Shown: positions 8,692-18,274, counted from the first letter of the stretch. The stretch is DNA of 37,407 bases from Ruminiclostridium cellobioparum subsp. termitidis CT1112 (GCF_000350485.1 NZ_AORV01000062.1:1-37407); one strand, 5' to 3'. A program made the numbers and translations. The notes: generated by a model not told the origin, from the sequence alone.

Positions 8692-8743
8692 AAAAAAGGA
8701 ACTGCTGCCCAAGATTTATTCATTGCGCAGCAGCTCCTTTTCT
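8692..8743 (-). terminator. Intrinsic terminator of the GH5 glucanase gene
   Basis: Complementary arms AAAAGGAACTGCTG (from 8694) and CAGCAGCTCCTTTT (to 8742) form a long stem with one mismatch. On the minus strand the stem ends in a T run. Confidence 0.8.
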
Positions 8744-8819
8744 TGTCCTTCAGCAGCTCCCGAAGCCTTTTAAAACAAAATGAATACTTCGGGTATACTG
8801 CTCATAATGGATTGGTTCT

Positions 8820-11800
8820 TTAATTAAGTTTGAGCTTATAAAGTTTATAAAGAATTTGTGCCGCCTCGGCCCTGGTAACAGCTGCTGTGGGATTCAGCCT
8901 GTCTCCGCTGACCGTTAACATGCCAGAGCCAACCATGGCTACAACACTTTCATATGCATATTTTGCTACCTTAGAAACATCTTTAAATTTACCCATGTCC
9001 TCCGCCGTCTCCGGTAACATATCTTTACCGGACAACTTCAGAGCCTTTGCCACAATTGTCAGCATCTCCTGCCTGGTTATGGGCTTTTCCGGACTGAACC
9101 GGTTATTACCGGTACCTTTCACCAGTTCAAGCGCCTTTGCTATTCCCAGTGCATCATAATATTTATCGTTTTTGCCGATATCACTGAAATTGTCACTGTA
9201 TCCGGCGGTTAACCCAAAAGCATTGATAGTCCACATTGCAAACTCTCCTCTTGTTATACTTTTTTCGGGGCTGAAAAGATTATGGGCAGTACCCTCCAAT
9301 ATTCCCCTGGCCGCCAATACCTGTACAGCTTCTTCTGCGTCAGGGTTCTTCTTTAAGTCTGTAAAGTTTATTTTGGAATATACAACTGCATATTGGCTGA
9401 AATGTGTAACTGTAAATATTACCGAACCGGTACCGGAATCATATCTTCCGCTTGGAACTGCTTCAGCTTTCCCTTCTTTATTTATATGCCAGATCACTAT
9501 AAAGTCCGGAGCAGCCATTTCTCCGGCCGTGGGGATATATGGCACCGAAACCGTAACCGGTGTATCAGGGCCGCTCCATGAGAATTCTTTTCCTCCGGAT
9601 TTAAAACTCAAATCAATAACAGGCCTGTCACCTATAATATCCTGAAGCTCCCTGTCAAGCTTTGACCTGTCCGCCTTTGATATACTCAGGTCAATATTGG
9701 AGTTATTGTCCAAACCTGAGTTTTTCAACAGGTTTGCAGGAAGTGTGATGGTCCCCAGCACAGTTTTCACATCAATACTGTCTTTTGAATTTCCTGATGC
9801 CAACGCCGAAACCGGAAGCTGCTGCATATAAGCGGTTGCCGTGGTGACCTTTGGAATCTCCAGGATGACCTTTCTGTTTCCGGCCTCATCCTTAACCGCC
9901 GAGTTAAATGCCTTTCTCAGTGTATCGCTCGTGGCAGCAGCCTTTGTTGTTCCGTTCAGTGTGGCAGTTCTTTGTCTTACGGTTACACTTCCGTCTTTAT
10001 TTATTTCGGGTACGGGATCATTGTCAGTGCTGCCGCCACTTCCTCCCGAGCTCCCGCTGCTTCCTCCCGTGCCTGAACCATTCCCCCCATTGTTACCGGG
10101 ATTTTCAGGGTTTCCGGGATTTACCCCCGTCTCTTTTTCAAACCTTACATTGTCCATGTACATGGTTCCGGAAAAGTCGCTCCCTGCATCTCCCATAGCA
10201 ATTATTATGTCCCTCAGATTTGTATCTGCCGCTATCACCTTGCCGTCATTGAGCTTATCCAGATCAAATCTGGCCTGGAAGCGGTAAAGTCCGTCTGGTG
10301 TCTTTTCCATACCGTTCAGCGATGCCAGCGGAATATCGCAGCTTTCCGACACCTGGGCCCAATAGCCAAGGCTTGGAGGTGCAAAAGCGAGATTTATTGA
10401 AATGACTCCGTAATTTGCACGTACAGGCTTCAGATAAAAATCAAAAGAAAGGTACTTGCCGTCACCGCGCGTTGTATTGATATCACCCAATTTCAGGCGC
10501 GGTGCCGATGCCCAGCCGTCCGAAGGCTTCTCATCAGGATATGTCACATCCCAGGATATTGCCTTTGACCCGTTTGCTTCCTTTATTGTCAATGCGGTTT
10601 TGACTCCTGACGCAGCATCCCAATCCCAGCCCTGACGTGTGGAATCCTCAAAGCCGGAGGGAAGTGCCGCCGTGCCCAGCGGTGCGTGTAAAACCGGCTG
10701 TTCAACAACTTTCCGGTTCCCCGATACGCCGATGTTATCCAGGTATATGGCATTGGATGTTGTGGACGTTCCCACAAACAGTATTATATTCGTCATTATG
10801 CTGTCGCTGCTGTCATTTGCAATGGCTTCAAGGTTTGGAGAATCCTCTCCGGTTATTGTTACCAACGCCTTATATGTATTGTCAGCCTGCAGCTCAAAGG
10901 CGCCTGGCGTAACAACTACCGCACGTTTCGGATTTGCCCAGCTGTGACCGGCACTTTGCGGTATTGCCGCTATGGAAACTGCCGAGGGTGATGTAACTAT
11001 GACATCCATAGTCAGCTTTTGAGCCCCCAGGATATCAGGTCTGGCGGAGCTACCATCGGCCGATAAACGGAGATTTGCCCAATAGTTTCCCTCCGATACG
11101 TCCTTGCTGGCATTAATGCCTTCAATTTTCAGTGAATTATTTTCATTGGAAACGGTTATATCTTTTACAGGACTGTCCCCGTTGACATCGAATCCCTGGG
11201 TAGTGCCGTCGTTAAAATCCCATATGTTTATTGTAAAATCTTCTCTGACGGTACGGTCTATGGGCGTATAGGGAATTCCCTTTATACGTGCGCGGGCATA
11301 TTCACCTGACACGCTGAGTTCTTTTATATCCCAGACCTCGTCATCACCCGGATCAAGGCTTGTTTCCTGTGACTTGCCCGGTTCGAATGGAATAAATGCA
11401 CCGGAGGTCTCGTTCTTGTTGGTCAGCGACCAATTGCACCAGCTGATATTGTTTTCATTGAGGAAATCGAGCCATTCATCGGCTTTATCAAGGAAGGGCC
11501 CTCCATCTCCGCTGGCCTTGCTGGTTCCCCATTCAGAAGCAAAAACAGCTGCGCCATGTTCCAGGGCATAGCGTACATTACTCATAACATTTGATCTGTC
11601 CGAGCTGTCCTCACCCGGCATATGAGTGCCGGTATAAAAGTGCACCGTATAAATGGTGTTATCGTCGTCAATAGGATCATCAGCTGCCAGGTCAGGGCGT
11701 TGGCTCCAGTTCGGATTTCCGACCATAACCAGGTTTCTGTTCCCGCTGTCACGAAGCATTTTTATTATGGGCTGGGCATAAGACCTGACCTTGCTCCAGC

Positions 11801-12392
11801 CTGCCGCATCGTTCGTTATTCCGGGACTGCCGCTGTTGGGTTCATTACACAATTCATATATAATATGGGGATTATCAGGGTACAGTTGTGAAATTTCAGT
11901 AAAGAAATCCATTGCGCCGGAATACACCTCGGCATTTGGATCTCCCGGTTGAAGAACATGCCAGTCGACTATTACATACATGTCGTTTGAAATAGCCAGA
12001 TCGATTCCGTCAATTACTCTCTGTTTGATAACAGCAGGAGCTTTTGCATATCCGTCTTCACTTACATACATGGCCAGGCGGATAACATTGCTTCCCCAAT
12101 CCCTTGAGAGGGCTGCAAACGCATTGTTGTTCAGTATCTGGGGGAACCATTGCAAACCGTGGGTGCTCATACCGCGCAGCTGAATCGGATCACCGTTTTG
12201 ATCACAGAGCGTTTTGACCCCGTTCTTATCGAGAAGCTGCAGTGCTCCGCCTGTCGACGGCTTTTCTGCGGCACTCACCACCAGGTGGGAATAATCCGGC
12301 TCTGCCGCCGAAACCGTTACGGGTAAAAGTGTCAACAACATGGCAAAAACAATAACAATTGCCAGAAGCTTTTGTTTTATGTTTTTGTACAT
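8820..12392 (-). CDS. GH5_2 endo-beta-1,4-glucanase, two CBMs, three SLH repeats
   Basis: A 1190-residue secreted, wall-anchored cellulase. A signal peptide (about 1-30, ending VSAAE) precedes a GH5 catalytic domain of the GH5_2 type, recognised by [14 protein letters not shown]. Glu184 in LCNEPN is the acid/base and Glu287 in FASEWGTS the nucleophile. Two beta-sandwich carbohydrate-binding-like modules follow (about 383-560 and 574-755), each ending in a YxDN motif; CBM17/28 is the closest type I can name. Then come a Gly/Ser/Pro linker (about 756-790), a module often found next to SLH repeats (793-1008), and three SLH repeats (about 1009-1063, 1069-1123, 1136-1188) that bind cell-wall polymers. 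The second ATG (12392) is chosen because GGAGG at 12400-12404 is seven bases away; the first ATG (12398) is one base away. It carries no dockerin, so it is not cellulosomal. Confidence 0.92.
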   Translation of the reverse strand: MYKNIKQKLLAIVIVFAMLLTLLPVTVSAAEPDYSHLVVSAAEKPSTGGALQLLDKNGVKTLCDQNGDPIQLRGMSTHGLQWFPQILNNNAFAALSRDWGSNVIRLAMYVSEDGYAKAPAVIKQRVIDGIDLAISNDMYVIVDWHVLQPGDPNAEVYSGAMDFFTEISQLYPDNPHIIYELCNEPNSGSPGITNDAAGWSKVRSYAQPIIKMLRDSGNRNLVMVGNPNWSQRPDLAADDPIDDDNTIYTVHFYTGTHMPGEDSSDRSNVMSNVRYALEHGAAVFASEWGTSKASGDGGPFLDKADEWLDFLNENNISWCNWSLTNKNETSGAFIPFEPGKSQETSLDPGDDEVWDIKELSVSGEYARARIKGIPYTPIDRTVREDFTINIWDFNDGTTQGFDVNGDSPVKDITVSNENNSLKIEGINASKDVSEGNYWANLRLSADGSSARPDILGAQKLTMDVIVTSPSAVSIAAIPQSAGHSWANPKRAVVVTPGAFELQADNTYKALVTITGEDSPNLEAIANDSSDSIMTNIILFVGTSTTSNAIYLDNIGVSGNRKVVEQPVLHAPLGTAALPSGFEDSTRQGWDWDAASGVKTALTIKEANGSKAISWDVTYPDEKPSDGWASAPRLKLGDINTTRGDGKYLSFDFYLKPVRANYGVISINLAFAPPSLGYWAQVSESCDIPLASLNGMEKTPDGLYRFQARFDLDKLNDGKVIAADTNLRDIIIAMGDAGSDFSGTMYMDNVRFEKETGVNPGNPENPGNNGGNGSGTGGSSGSSGGSGGSTDNDPVPEINKDGSVTVRQRTATLNGTTKAAATSDTLRKAFNSAVKDEAGNRKVILEIPKVTTATAYMQQLPVSALASGNSKDSIDVKTVLGTITLPANLLKNSGLDNNSNIDLSISKADRSKLDRELQDIIGDRPVIDLSFKSGGKEFSWSGPDTPVTVSVPYIPTAGEMAAPDFIVIWHINKEGKAEAVPSGRYDSGTGSVIFTVTHFSQYAVVYSKINFTDLKKNPDAEEAVQVLAARGILEGTAHNLFSPEKSITRGEFAMWTINAFGLTAGYSDNFSDIGKNDKYYDALGIAKALELVKGTGNNRFSPEKPITRQEMLTIVAKALKLSGKDMLPETAEDMGKFKDVSKVAKYAYESVVAMVGSGMLTVSGDRLNPTAAVTRAEAAQILYKLYKLKLN

Positions 12393-12444
12393 TACCATTC
12401 CTCCTTCGCATTATTATTTATGAAATCCAGCTTCAATCTGTGGG

Positions 12445-12538
12445 ACCTGTAAAAAAAGAAATTAAGGAGCTGTTATTCCAAATCCTGCTTTCCAACACAC
12501 TTGACACGTGTTCACGCCCATGAGGCACCTGTAAAAAA
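12445..12538 (-). repeat. Direct repeat in the glucanase 5' leader
   Basis: Two exact 12-base copies (12445-12456 and 12527-12538), start-to-start 82 bases. Both are also preceded by GG and one variable base. On the transcript they read TTTTTTACAGGT. Function unknown. Confidence 0.5.
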
Positions 12539-12561
12539 TCCCATTTCTTCTTCCGGCCGCA

Positions 12562-12575
12562 ACAGATTTTTCTGT
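12562..12575. promoter_or_regulatory. Dyad just after the glucanase transcription start
   Basis: ACAGA-N4-TCTGT covers about +2 to +15 of the inferred glucanase transcript. This position suits a repressor site or the first stem of the leader. The regulator is unknown. Confidence 0.35.
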
Positions 12576-12583
12576 CGATATAA

Positions 12584-12612
12584 ATAATATAATTATTAGA
12601 AATATTTGTCAA
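12584..12612 (-). promoter_or_regulatory. Sigma-A promoter of the glucanase gene
   Basis: On the minus strand TTGACA (12607-12612), a 17-base spacer and TATTAT (12584-12589) give a near-consensus promoter. Transcription would start near 12577, leaving a 5' leader of about 185 bases. Confidence 0.7.
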
Positions 12613-12735
12613 TTATAGATTTGGTTCCCATTAACCGTTATGTGGCTTTTCCCGCTTAAAGTAAAAGTGTATAATTTCCAAGGATTTATTTTTGATAAAT
12701 TGCAATTATAATAATAAAATAAATTTTCAGGTGAT

Positions 12736-13536
12736 ATGATGGATGATAAAGTAAAGCGGAAATATTGGCTGCGTGTTCTTTTATTCGGGTTTATTATTTA
12801 TGCTGCCACAGTTATTACATTGATATTGACCGGCAACATTAATCTGTTTCCCAGTATTGTGCTGATCGGAAACTTTTTGGTACCCGTAGCCTTTGTCTCC
12901 TTTTTCTATGAAAGAAGGGAAATGTTCAGCGTTAATATGCCGGCCACTGCCATATGCTTTTTCTTTGGAGGAGCACTTGGTACTATTGCAGCATCTCTGC
13001 TGGAACCTATCTTTATCCCTGAGCTTACATTTATAACTGCCTTTACGGTGGGTATCATTGAGGAATTTACAAAACTTATAGGTGTTTATCTGATTGCAAG
13101 ACACAGACGGTATAACTCCATGCTGGACGGAATTATTCTCGGTTCTGCGGCAGGTATGGGGTTTGCCGCCTTTGAGAGTACAGGTTATGCATTTACCGCT
13201 TTTCTCCAGGGCGGCGGCAGTCTGTCTCAAACAGTATTCGTCACTTTGATACGCGGGATAGCATCTCCGGTGGGCCATGGGACCTGGACCGCAATACTGT
13301 CAAGCATACTGCTGAGAGAAAGTGTACAGGGCAGATTTTATATAAATATTCATGTGATTAAAGCATATATTACTGTGGTTGTACTGCACGGTTTATGGGA
13401 TGGCCTTCCCTTGGTCATCAATTATATCTTTCCCTGGGCGTACTCGGTCCTTATAGGTCAATTGATATTAGGTACTGTGGGATTGTTTATCCTTTACAGG
13501 CGCTGGCAGGACTCAAAACTGGAATTTAGAACATAA
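12736..13536 (+). CDS. PrsW-family intramembrane metalloprotease
   Basis: A 266-residue protein with about eight hydrophobic segments. Family motifs are intact: EE (109-110) in GIIEEFTK, FExxxY (Glu147) after DGIILGSAAGMGFAA, the first His in GHGTW (His181), and the last motif LHGLWD (His218, Asp222). PrsW-type enzymes, best known from anti-sigma-factor cleavage in Bacillus subtilis, cut membrane proteins. No anti-sigma/sigma pair lies in this window, so the substrate is unknown. ATG at 12736 and 12739 are both possible; AGGTG (12729-12733) is closer to normal spacing for the second. It is divergent from the glucanase and converges with the LURP-one-like gene. Confidence 0.85.
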   Translation: MMDDKVKRKYWLRVLLFGFIIYAATVITLILTGNINLFPSIVLIGNFLVPVAFVSFFYERREMFSVNMPATAICFFFGGALGTIAASLLEPIFIPELTFITAFTVGIIEEFTKLIGVYLIARHRRYNSMLDGIILGSAAGMGFAAFESTGYAFTAFLQGGGSLSQTVFVTLIRGIASPVGHGTWTAILSSILLRESVQGRFYINIHVIKAYITVVVLHGLWDGLPLVINYIFPWAYSVLIGQLILGTVGLFILYRRWQDSKLEFRT

Positions 13537-13557
13537 AAATGCATCCTGAAAAAAAGA

Positions 13558-13584
13558 AACCCAGTATCCTGACAATACTGAGTT
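13558..13584 (-). terminator. Terminator between converging PrsW and LURP-one-like genes
   Basis: AACCCAGTAT (13558-13567) pairs with ATACTGAGTT (13575-13584). On the minus strand the hairpin is followed by TCTTTTTTTT. On the plus strand the tail (CTTTAT) is weaker, so it mainly serves the minus-strand gene. Confidence 0.75.
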
Positions 13585-13605
13585 CTTTATCAGACAGGTC
13601 TTTTA

Positions 13606-14082
13606 CTACTTTTTATCATGACAGACCATATCTATTACGATTGCCAGAGCCAAACCAACTATCTGATCCTGCCCGTCATCAATTTCCACACCATATGTAT
13701 CAGACATTGAGAAGAATTTTTTGGATATCACAGCGACAACGGTGTTTCCATTTTTAATTTTAAATTCATGTCCGGTGTAATTTCCTTCCACTGTGAAATC
13801 ACCGCCGTTACCATTAATGATAAAATTATTTCTTAATAATGAGAACTTTTTCTTAACAGTGGCAATTTCCTGTCCCGAAATTATTATTTTATACTCGGGC
13901 ATGAATTTTAAAAGTTTTTGTTCTATATAGCAAAGTTCGCTGCCGGACAAGTCCAATATTTTGAGCTTATTGCCAATTGATAACAGCTGGCTCTTAACGG
14001 TATAAACATCCTCTCCGGCATCATTTTTGATTTTAAATCCATCAGCTATGGAAAAAATCTTTTGTTTTATTTGATATTTCAC
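13606..14082 (-). CDS. LURP-one-related (tubby-like fold) protein
   Basis: A protein of about 158 residues made of short beta strands with repeated pattern x-I-G-x-K-hydrophobic, starting YQIKQKIFSIADGFKIKN and ending in a hydrophobic C-terminal helix. This matches the bacterial LURP-one-related (YxjI-like) family, which has a tubby-like beta barrel around a central helix. Function is not established; phospholipid-scramblase-like binding is only a fold-based idea. An ATG at 14088 is two bases from the strong AGGAGG site (14091-14096). GTG at 14082 is eight bases away and is preferred. It is monocistronic and has its own terminator. Confidence 0.7.
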   Translation of the reverse strand: MKYQIKQKIFSIADGFKIKNDAGEDVYTVKSQLLSIGNKLKILDLSGSELCYIEQKLLKFMPEYKIIISGQEIATVKKKFSLLRNNFIINGNGGDFTVEGNYTGHEFKIKNGNTVVAVISKKFFSMSDTYGVEIDDGQDQIVGLALAIVIDMVCHDKK

Positions 14083-14385
14083 TTTCATTACCTCCTAAAA
14101 TTTTATTTACTATAGCTATATTATCCTATTAATTTTGTTATTTCAAGTAAAATCGACTTTAAAATGTATATTATTACAATTAACTCAAATTATTTAAACC
14201 CTATATATAACTTGCTTGTTCCCTCAATTAATATATGCTGTTAGTTGCAATTTCAGCGGTAATCAGGCATGAATCCCCCGAGAGTGGTGATACTAGAATA
14301 AGTTTAATTTAATATAAGTTATTTTCATGAGGTTTATTAGTATTATCTATGTCGCTGCCCGGCAGGCAGCAGAATGGAGCAAAAA
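14083..14385. other. Divergent region, LURP-one-like / decarboxylase
   Basis: About 300 AT-rich bases. A short GC-rich hairpin, GCTGCC-CGGCA-GGCAGC (14354-14370), lies directly in front of the decarboxylase ribosome site and could hinder or regulate translation. TATTAT near 14341 is a possible -10 without a good -35. I see no recognised riboswitch or T-box. Confidence 0.45.
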
Positions 14386-16044
14386 ATGGAGAATAAAACT
14401 ATTGGCAGCTTTTTATATGATTGTTTAAGCAATGAGGGAATAACCGATATCTTCGGTGTTCCCGGCGACTACAATTTCTCGCTTTTGAATGCCCTGGAGG
14501 AATACGGCAGCATCAAATTTGTCAACTGCTGCAATGAGTTAAATGCCGGCTACGCCGCCGACGCGTATGCCAGGGTCAAAGGGATAAGCGCCCTTATAAC
14601 CACCTTTGGAGTCGGGGAGTTAAGCACCTGTAATGCCATTGCAGGCTCCTACTGCGAAAGTGTTCCGGTTATCCATATCATTGGCGGGCCTAAAACGGCA
14701 GTACAGCAGGAGCATAAACAGATGCACCACACTCTTCTGAACGGCGATTTTGAAGTTTTCAAAAATCTCTATGGATTCATATCCCAATACACCGCCAAAA
14801 TAACGCCGGAAAATGCAGCCGTTGAAATCCCCACTGCCATTGCAGCCGCAAAAGAATCAAAAAAACCCGTATATCTGCTGATTGCTTCCGATATTGTCAA
14901 CAAGCCGGTTGTACAAAGGGATGTGAACATCTCAAAAAAGCAGACGAGCCAACCCTCCCTGCAAGCTGCTGTTCAGCATATCAGCAGTACGATGGACCAA
15001 TCGCAAAATCCGGTGCTGCTTTCAGGAATCCATGTGTCAAGGTATAATCTGCAGGCTCGGGTACAACAGCTTGCTGAAAAAATAAACCTTCCTGTGGCAA
15101 CAATGATGATGGGTAAGGGTTCCTTTGATGAAAGGCATAAAAATTTTATAGGGCTTTACGCGGGCAGCCTTGGAAATACCCAGGTGCAAAATATTGTTGA
15201 AACCTCGGACTGTGTGCTGGCAGTGGGCACCAACTGGTCGGACTACAATACCGGCATATTTACAGCCAGGATAAACCCTGTAAAATTAATAGATATTCAG
15301 CCCAATAAAGTCAGCGTCGGTATGACGGTATACGAAAATGTATTAATTCAGGATATATTAAGTGAACTTCCGGGCAGGATAAACAAACAAATGCCCTCCA
15401 TCCCACAAGTCAACTTTTCATATGAAAATGATTACCCTTATATGGAGGAACCTGTCACTGCCAGGTATTATTATCCCAGAATTCAAAAAATGCTCAGGGA
15501 AAATGATATCCTGGTTGCAGATGCCGGGAGCTTTCAATTCGGAAGTGCTCTGTTCAAACTGCCCAGGGGTGCCACCTACATCACCCAGGGAGGCTGGGGC
15601 AGTATCGGTTACGGAACTCCTGCCACCTTCGGCGCATGTATGGCCGATAAAAACAGGAGGGTCATATTATTCGTGGGTGACGGTTCCAATCAGATGACTG
15701 TCCAGGAGTTCAGCTCTATGCTGGTCAATAAGTGCAAACCCATTATTTTTTTAGTCAACAACAGTGAATATACTATTGAAAAATATCTTAATGCTGCTCC
15801 AAAACCCGCCCCGTACAATAATATTGCCTCATGGGATTATGCAAAACTGCTGGAAGCCTTCGGAGGAGATTTCTTTTCAGCCAAGGTTCATACAAATAAA
15901 GAGCTTGATGCTGCCATAAAGCAGGCAGAAACCTTGTGCAGCCAAAAGCTTTGCCTCATTGAGCTATTTGCTCCCCAAATGGATGCTCCCGAGATTGTCC
16001 ACAAAATGAAAAGTGTAGTGGAGCAAATGGCAAAGCAGATGTGA
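14386..16044 (+). CDS. Thiamine-diphosphate 2-oxoacid decarboxylase, pyruvate-type
   Basis: A 552-residue homologue of pyruvate/indolepyruvate decarboxylase, which removes CO2 from a 2-oxoacid to give an aldehyde. From this start the numbering coincides with the catalytic residues of yeast PDC: Asp28 in GVPGDYN, Glu51 in NELNAGYAADAYAR, and His114-His115 in MHHTLL. GDGSNQMT (about 431-438) with the following NN binds Mg-thiamine diphosphate, and Glu465 in YTIE matches the last active-site acid. YNNIASWDYAKLLEAF resembles PDC more than indolepyruvate decarboxylase, so acetaldehyde from pyruvate is likely but not certain. The second ATG is chosen because GGAG lies six bases before it; the ATG at 14374 has no clear site. 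It is monocistronic, with no adjacent alcohol dehydrogenase. Confidence 0.85.
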   Translation: MENKTIGSFLYDCLSNEGITDIFGVPGDYNFSLLNALEEYGSIKFVNCCNELNAGYAADAYARVKGISALITTFGVGELSTCNAIAGSYCESVPVIHIIGGPKTAVQQEHKQMHHTLLNGDFEVFKNLYGFISQYTAKITPENAAVEIPTAIAAAKESKKPVYLLIASDIVNKPVVQRDVNISKKQTSQPSLQAAVQHISSTMDQSQNPVLLSGIHVSRYNLQARVQQLAEKINLPVATMMMGKGSFDERHKNFIGLYAGSLGNTQVQNIVETSDCVLAVGTNWSDYNTGIFTARINPVKLIDIQPNKVSVGMTVYENVLIQDILSELPGRINKQMPSIPQVNFSYENDYPYMEEPVTARYYYPRIQKMLRENDILVADAGSFQFGSALFKLPRGATYITQGGWGSIGYGTPATFGACMADKNRRVILFVGDGSNQMTVQEFSSMLVNKCKPIIFLVNNSEYTIEKYLNAAPKPAPYNNIASWDYAKLLEAFGGDFFSAKVHTNKELDAAIKQAETLCSQKLCLIELFAPQMDAPEIVHKMKSVVEQMAKQM

Positions 16045-16049
16045 TATGG

Positions 16050-16094
16050 ATAAGAAAATCCTCCTGCCCATAATGTGCAGGAGGATTTTCTTAT
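16050..16094 (+). terminator. Strong terminator after the decarboxylase
   Basis: An 18-bp perfect inverted repeat (16050-16067 with 16077-16094; core AATCCTCCTGC/GCAGGAGGATT) has a 9-base loop and leads into TTTTTATT on the plus strand. It begins six bases after the stop codon. It may also stop the converging M6 peptidase transcript. Confidence 0.9.
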
Positions 16095-16114
16095 TTTTAT
16101 TGCAGGCTCTTGTT

Positions 16115-18085
16115 TTATTGGATTTCAATATAATCCAGTTCTGCATAACCGGCAGCACCTTTGCTGAGCTTAATGGTATTGGAGCCTGCCTTGAGCGTGA
16201 AGTTTACTGTTGTGCTTCCAAACTGTCCCCAACCGGAAGTGGGCATGTATGTAACAGTGCTTGCAGCTCCGCTGTTCACTGAAAGATTCTGGGTCGAGTT
16301 GGCACCGGTGCCGTTGGCATACCGGATGGTCATGGTATAGGTTTTGGCTGCTGTTGCATTGACAGTGAAGGCTACATAGCTGTCGGAATAATCAATACCG
16401 CCTACATATTGGTTATTGGAGGCATCGGAACCGCTGTAAATACTGGCGTTGTTCACAGTTGCGCCTTCTGCTTCATACCTGCTGGCGGAAGGTCCGGAAC
16501 TTCCCTTGATAAAGGTTATGCTGCTGCCGATGGCACCGATGCCGGAAATGGATAATCCGGAGTTTGTACCGTTCCACCACTTGGCACTGGGTGATGTAGT
16601 GTCGCTGAAGCTGGTTCTATATCCTGCATGAAACAAGTCGCCATCTGCTCCGCTGTTCCCATTTCTCTCAAGCTGAAAAAGATTATCTGCCTGTTCAACG
16701 GACACAAGGAAATGCTTTGAAGCGGTCATCTGGTTGAAGCTGTTGTCTCCATTTTGGTCCACATGCCATATGATAAGCCCTTCATCCGGCATATTGGCAT
16801 ACCTGCCTGTCTTTCGTATGTTTTCAATGAGGAAATATTCATTGGATTTTGAACCCGTCCAGCGATATGCCTGTTGAGCACCGGTGCCGTTGGACACTGC
16901 AGTCACGCTGGTGCCATCAGCCAAGCTGTTTAGACTGGAGATGCCGTTCCAGCCGGAAATGACGTTTCTGCAGTAGGCATCAGGCGGGACAGGATTCTTG
17001 TCATCGGTATAGGCCATGAGCGAGTATCTTCCAATACCCGACGAATCTCCGTCATAGTCATAAAGATCAGGATATCCAAGGATCAAATGGCCGTTCTCAT
17101 GGCAAATGGTATAGATGGAAAGGTCTGTACCGATATTGGACATTTCATATCTTTGAACATTGACTCCGTCAGCTCTGAAAGGGGTATACAGCGCACCCTG
17201 GTGCGGCCATAAGCCTTTGCTCCAGGCCACATCCGGCTCACCTGCATAAAGGGCGTTTACAGACAAAACATAGCCATCTGAGCCGGTAGTCAGGCTGGCA
17301 AAGTTGAAGCCGGTAGAGTCAAGCCACTGCAGCGCTTCTGTAACCAATTCGGCAGCTCTTGAAGCGAATACGATGTTCGGGTCATTATAATAAGATTTGG
17401 GATGCTTTGCGGTATAAAAGCCTGTGATGGTATTGGTGAAAGTCAGTTTTCCACCCGAGACGGAATAGTAATAATCCCTTACAGAGCCGTTGTTGCCATA
17501 ACCGGTATAACCTGTTTGGTTGAACAGATTGGTTATATCCGTTTTGGAGACGGTGCTTTGTTGATCGGGGAAATTGATCAGGATTGTAAGACCAAGGACA
17601 TTTCCCATTGTCTGGCCGGCAGGCAGAACAGCAGGACCAGAAATTTCCGCACTTGCGATAGAAGCATTGGTACTTGTTTTGTCCAGATTCAGAAGCTTCT
17701 TTGTATATTCCCTTTTCTTTCTAATGGATTCACTACTGATTTGCTGATGCTTGGCAAGACTGCTTTTGCCTTGAATACTGATATCCGCTTTGGCAGTTCC
17801 CTGATAAATCACACCGGAGGGAACAAATTCCGTACCGTCTGCATTGACATCAGCATAGTGTATCCAGCCGGTCTTATCATCCATGCAAAGAGTGTATCCA
17901 TCAATGCTTTCTACATGCTGATAGAATTCATCACCTGTAACCAATACCTTGACTTTGGTACCGTCGGGCTGTGTTAACTGGACTTCCCGATTGATACAGG
18001 GGGCAGCGGATACCACCGCTCCAAAGGCCAAAATAGCAATGATCATGATCAAAATGGCCAGACTCAGTTTAGATGCTTTCTTCAT
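16115..18085 (-). CDS. Secreted M6-type metallopeptidase with CBM6/35-like module
   Basis: A 656-residue exported protein. The signal peptide (1-28, ending VSAAP) is followed by a pro-region (about 30-150) and an M6 (immune inhibitor A-like) peptidase domain (about 155-530). The zinc site is HENGH (329-333) and the family-typical downstream acid is in LGYPD (Asp340), followed by GRYSLMAY. Residues about 533-656 form a beta-sandwich starting YEAEGATVNN and ending AELDYIEI, typical of CBM6/CBM35 modules that bind plant or cell-wall glycans. The combination suggests protein degradation on plant material or at the wall; that role is inference. GGGAGG lies eight bases before the ATG. Confidence 0.85.
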   Translation of the reverse strand: MKKASKLSLAILIMIIAILAFGAVVSAAPCINREVQLTQPDGTKVKVLVTGDEFYQHVESIDGYTLCMDDKTGWIHYADVNADGTEFVPSGVIYQGTAKADISIQGKSSLAKHQQISSESIRKKREYTKKLLNLDKTSTNASIASAEISGPAVLPAGQTMGNVLGLTILINFPDQQSTVSKTDITNLFNQTGYTGYGNNGSVRDYYYSVSGGKLTFTNTITGFYTAKHPKSYYNDPNIVFASRAAELVTEALQWLDSTGFNFASLTTGSDGYVLSVNALYAGEPDVAWSKGLWPHQGALYTPFRADGVNVQRYEMSNIGTDLSIYTICHENGHLILGYPDLYDYDGDSSGIGRYSLMAYTDDKNPVPPDAYCRNVISGWNGISSLNSLADGTSVTAVSNGTGAQQAYRWTGSKSNEYFLIENIRKTGRYANMPDEGLIIWHVDQNGDNSFNQMTASKHFLVSVEQADNLFQLERNGNSGADGDLFHAGYRTSFSDTTSPSAKWWNGTNSGLSISGIGAIGSSITFIKGSSGPSASRYEAEGATVNNASIYSGSDASNNQYVGGIDYSDSYVAFTVNATAAKTYTMTIRYANGTGANSTQNLSVNSGAASTVTYMPTSGWGQFGSTTVNFTLKAGSNTIKLSKGAAGYAELDYIEIQ

Positions 18086-18256
18086 AACAATTACCTCCCA
18101 AAATTCGATTATTAGAATATCTGTTCTTCATTACAGTTGATTGTAAATACCATTTTTAAAATGCAGCCGGCGGCTGCCCTCCTTTCCTCCCATATGTGAA
18201 TAAGCCCGTAAGCCGGAACTACAGCCAAAGTACAGGATCAGTACAAAAACAATTAT

Positions 18257-18274
18257 CCTGTATATGAATACAGG
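18257..18274 (-). repeat. 7-bp hairpin in the M6 peptidase leader
   Basis: CCTGTAT (18257-18263) pairs perfectly with ATACAGG (18268-18274) around a 4-base loop, about 170 bases before the peptidase start. Another CCTGTA-type copy is nearby (CAGGAT at 18234-18239). Function unknown. Confidence 0.4.

Larger units (their letters stand above)
8486..8819. other. Intergenic region between glucanase and GGDEF genes
   Basis: This 334-base gap holds the leader and extended -10 promoter of the GGDEF/HD-GYP gene (8486-8580) and the glucanase terminator (8692-8743). I see no small ORF with a ribosome site and no repeat. Confidence 0.6.
12393..12735. other. Divergent intergenic region, glucanase / PrsW
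   Basis: This 343-base region contains the glucanase promoter, a dyad near its start point and a 5' leader of about 185 bases. Within the leader are two copies of ACCTGTAAAAAA (12445-12456 and 12527-12538, plus-strand reading) and an ACACGTGT palindrome (12504-12511). On the plus side TTGATA (12692-12697), 17 bases, then TAAAAT is a weak promoter candidate for the PrsW gene. I do not recognise a riboswitch. Confidence 0.5.

Noticed and set aside
8820-9380. Tandem DNA repeats at the 3' end of the glucanase gene
   Set aside because: The repetition is at protein level (three SLH repeats); the DNA copies are diverged and not a CRISPR or satellite.
9841-10287. Proline/leucine-rich plus-strand frame opposite the glucanase linker
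   Set aside because: A shadow of the Gly/Ser/Pro linker on the complementary strand.
12393-12577. Cyclic-di-GMP riboswitch in the glucanase leader
   Set aside because: The conserved class I and class II core sequences are not present.
14230-14385. Riboswitch or T-box upstream of the decarboxylase
   Set aside because: Only short, imperfect stems are present, with no T-box sequence and no terminator before the gene.
18090-18160. Possible 13-codon leader peptide (MVFTINCNEEQIF) in the M6 peptidase leader
   Set aside because: The nearest purine-rich ribosome site is about 24 bases away, separated by a hairpin, and no terminator/antiterminator pair follows.
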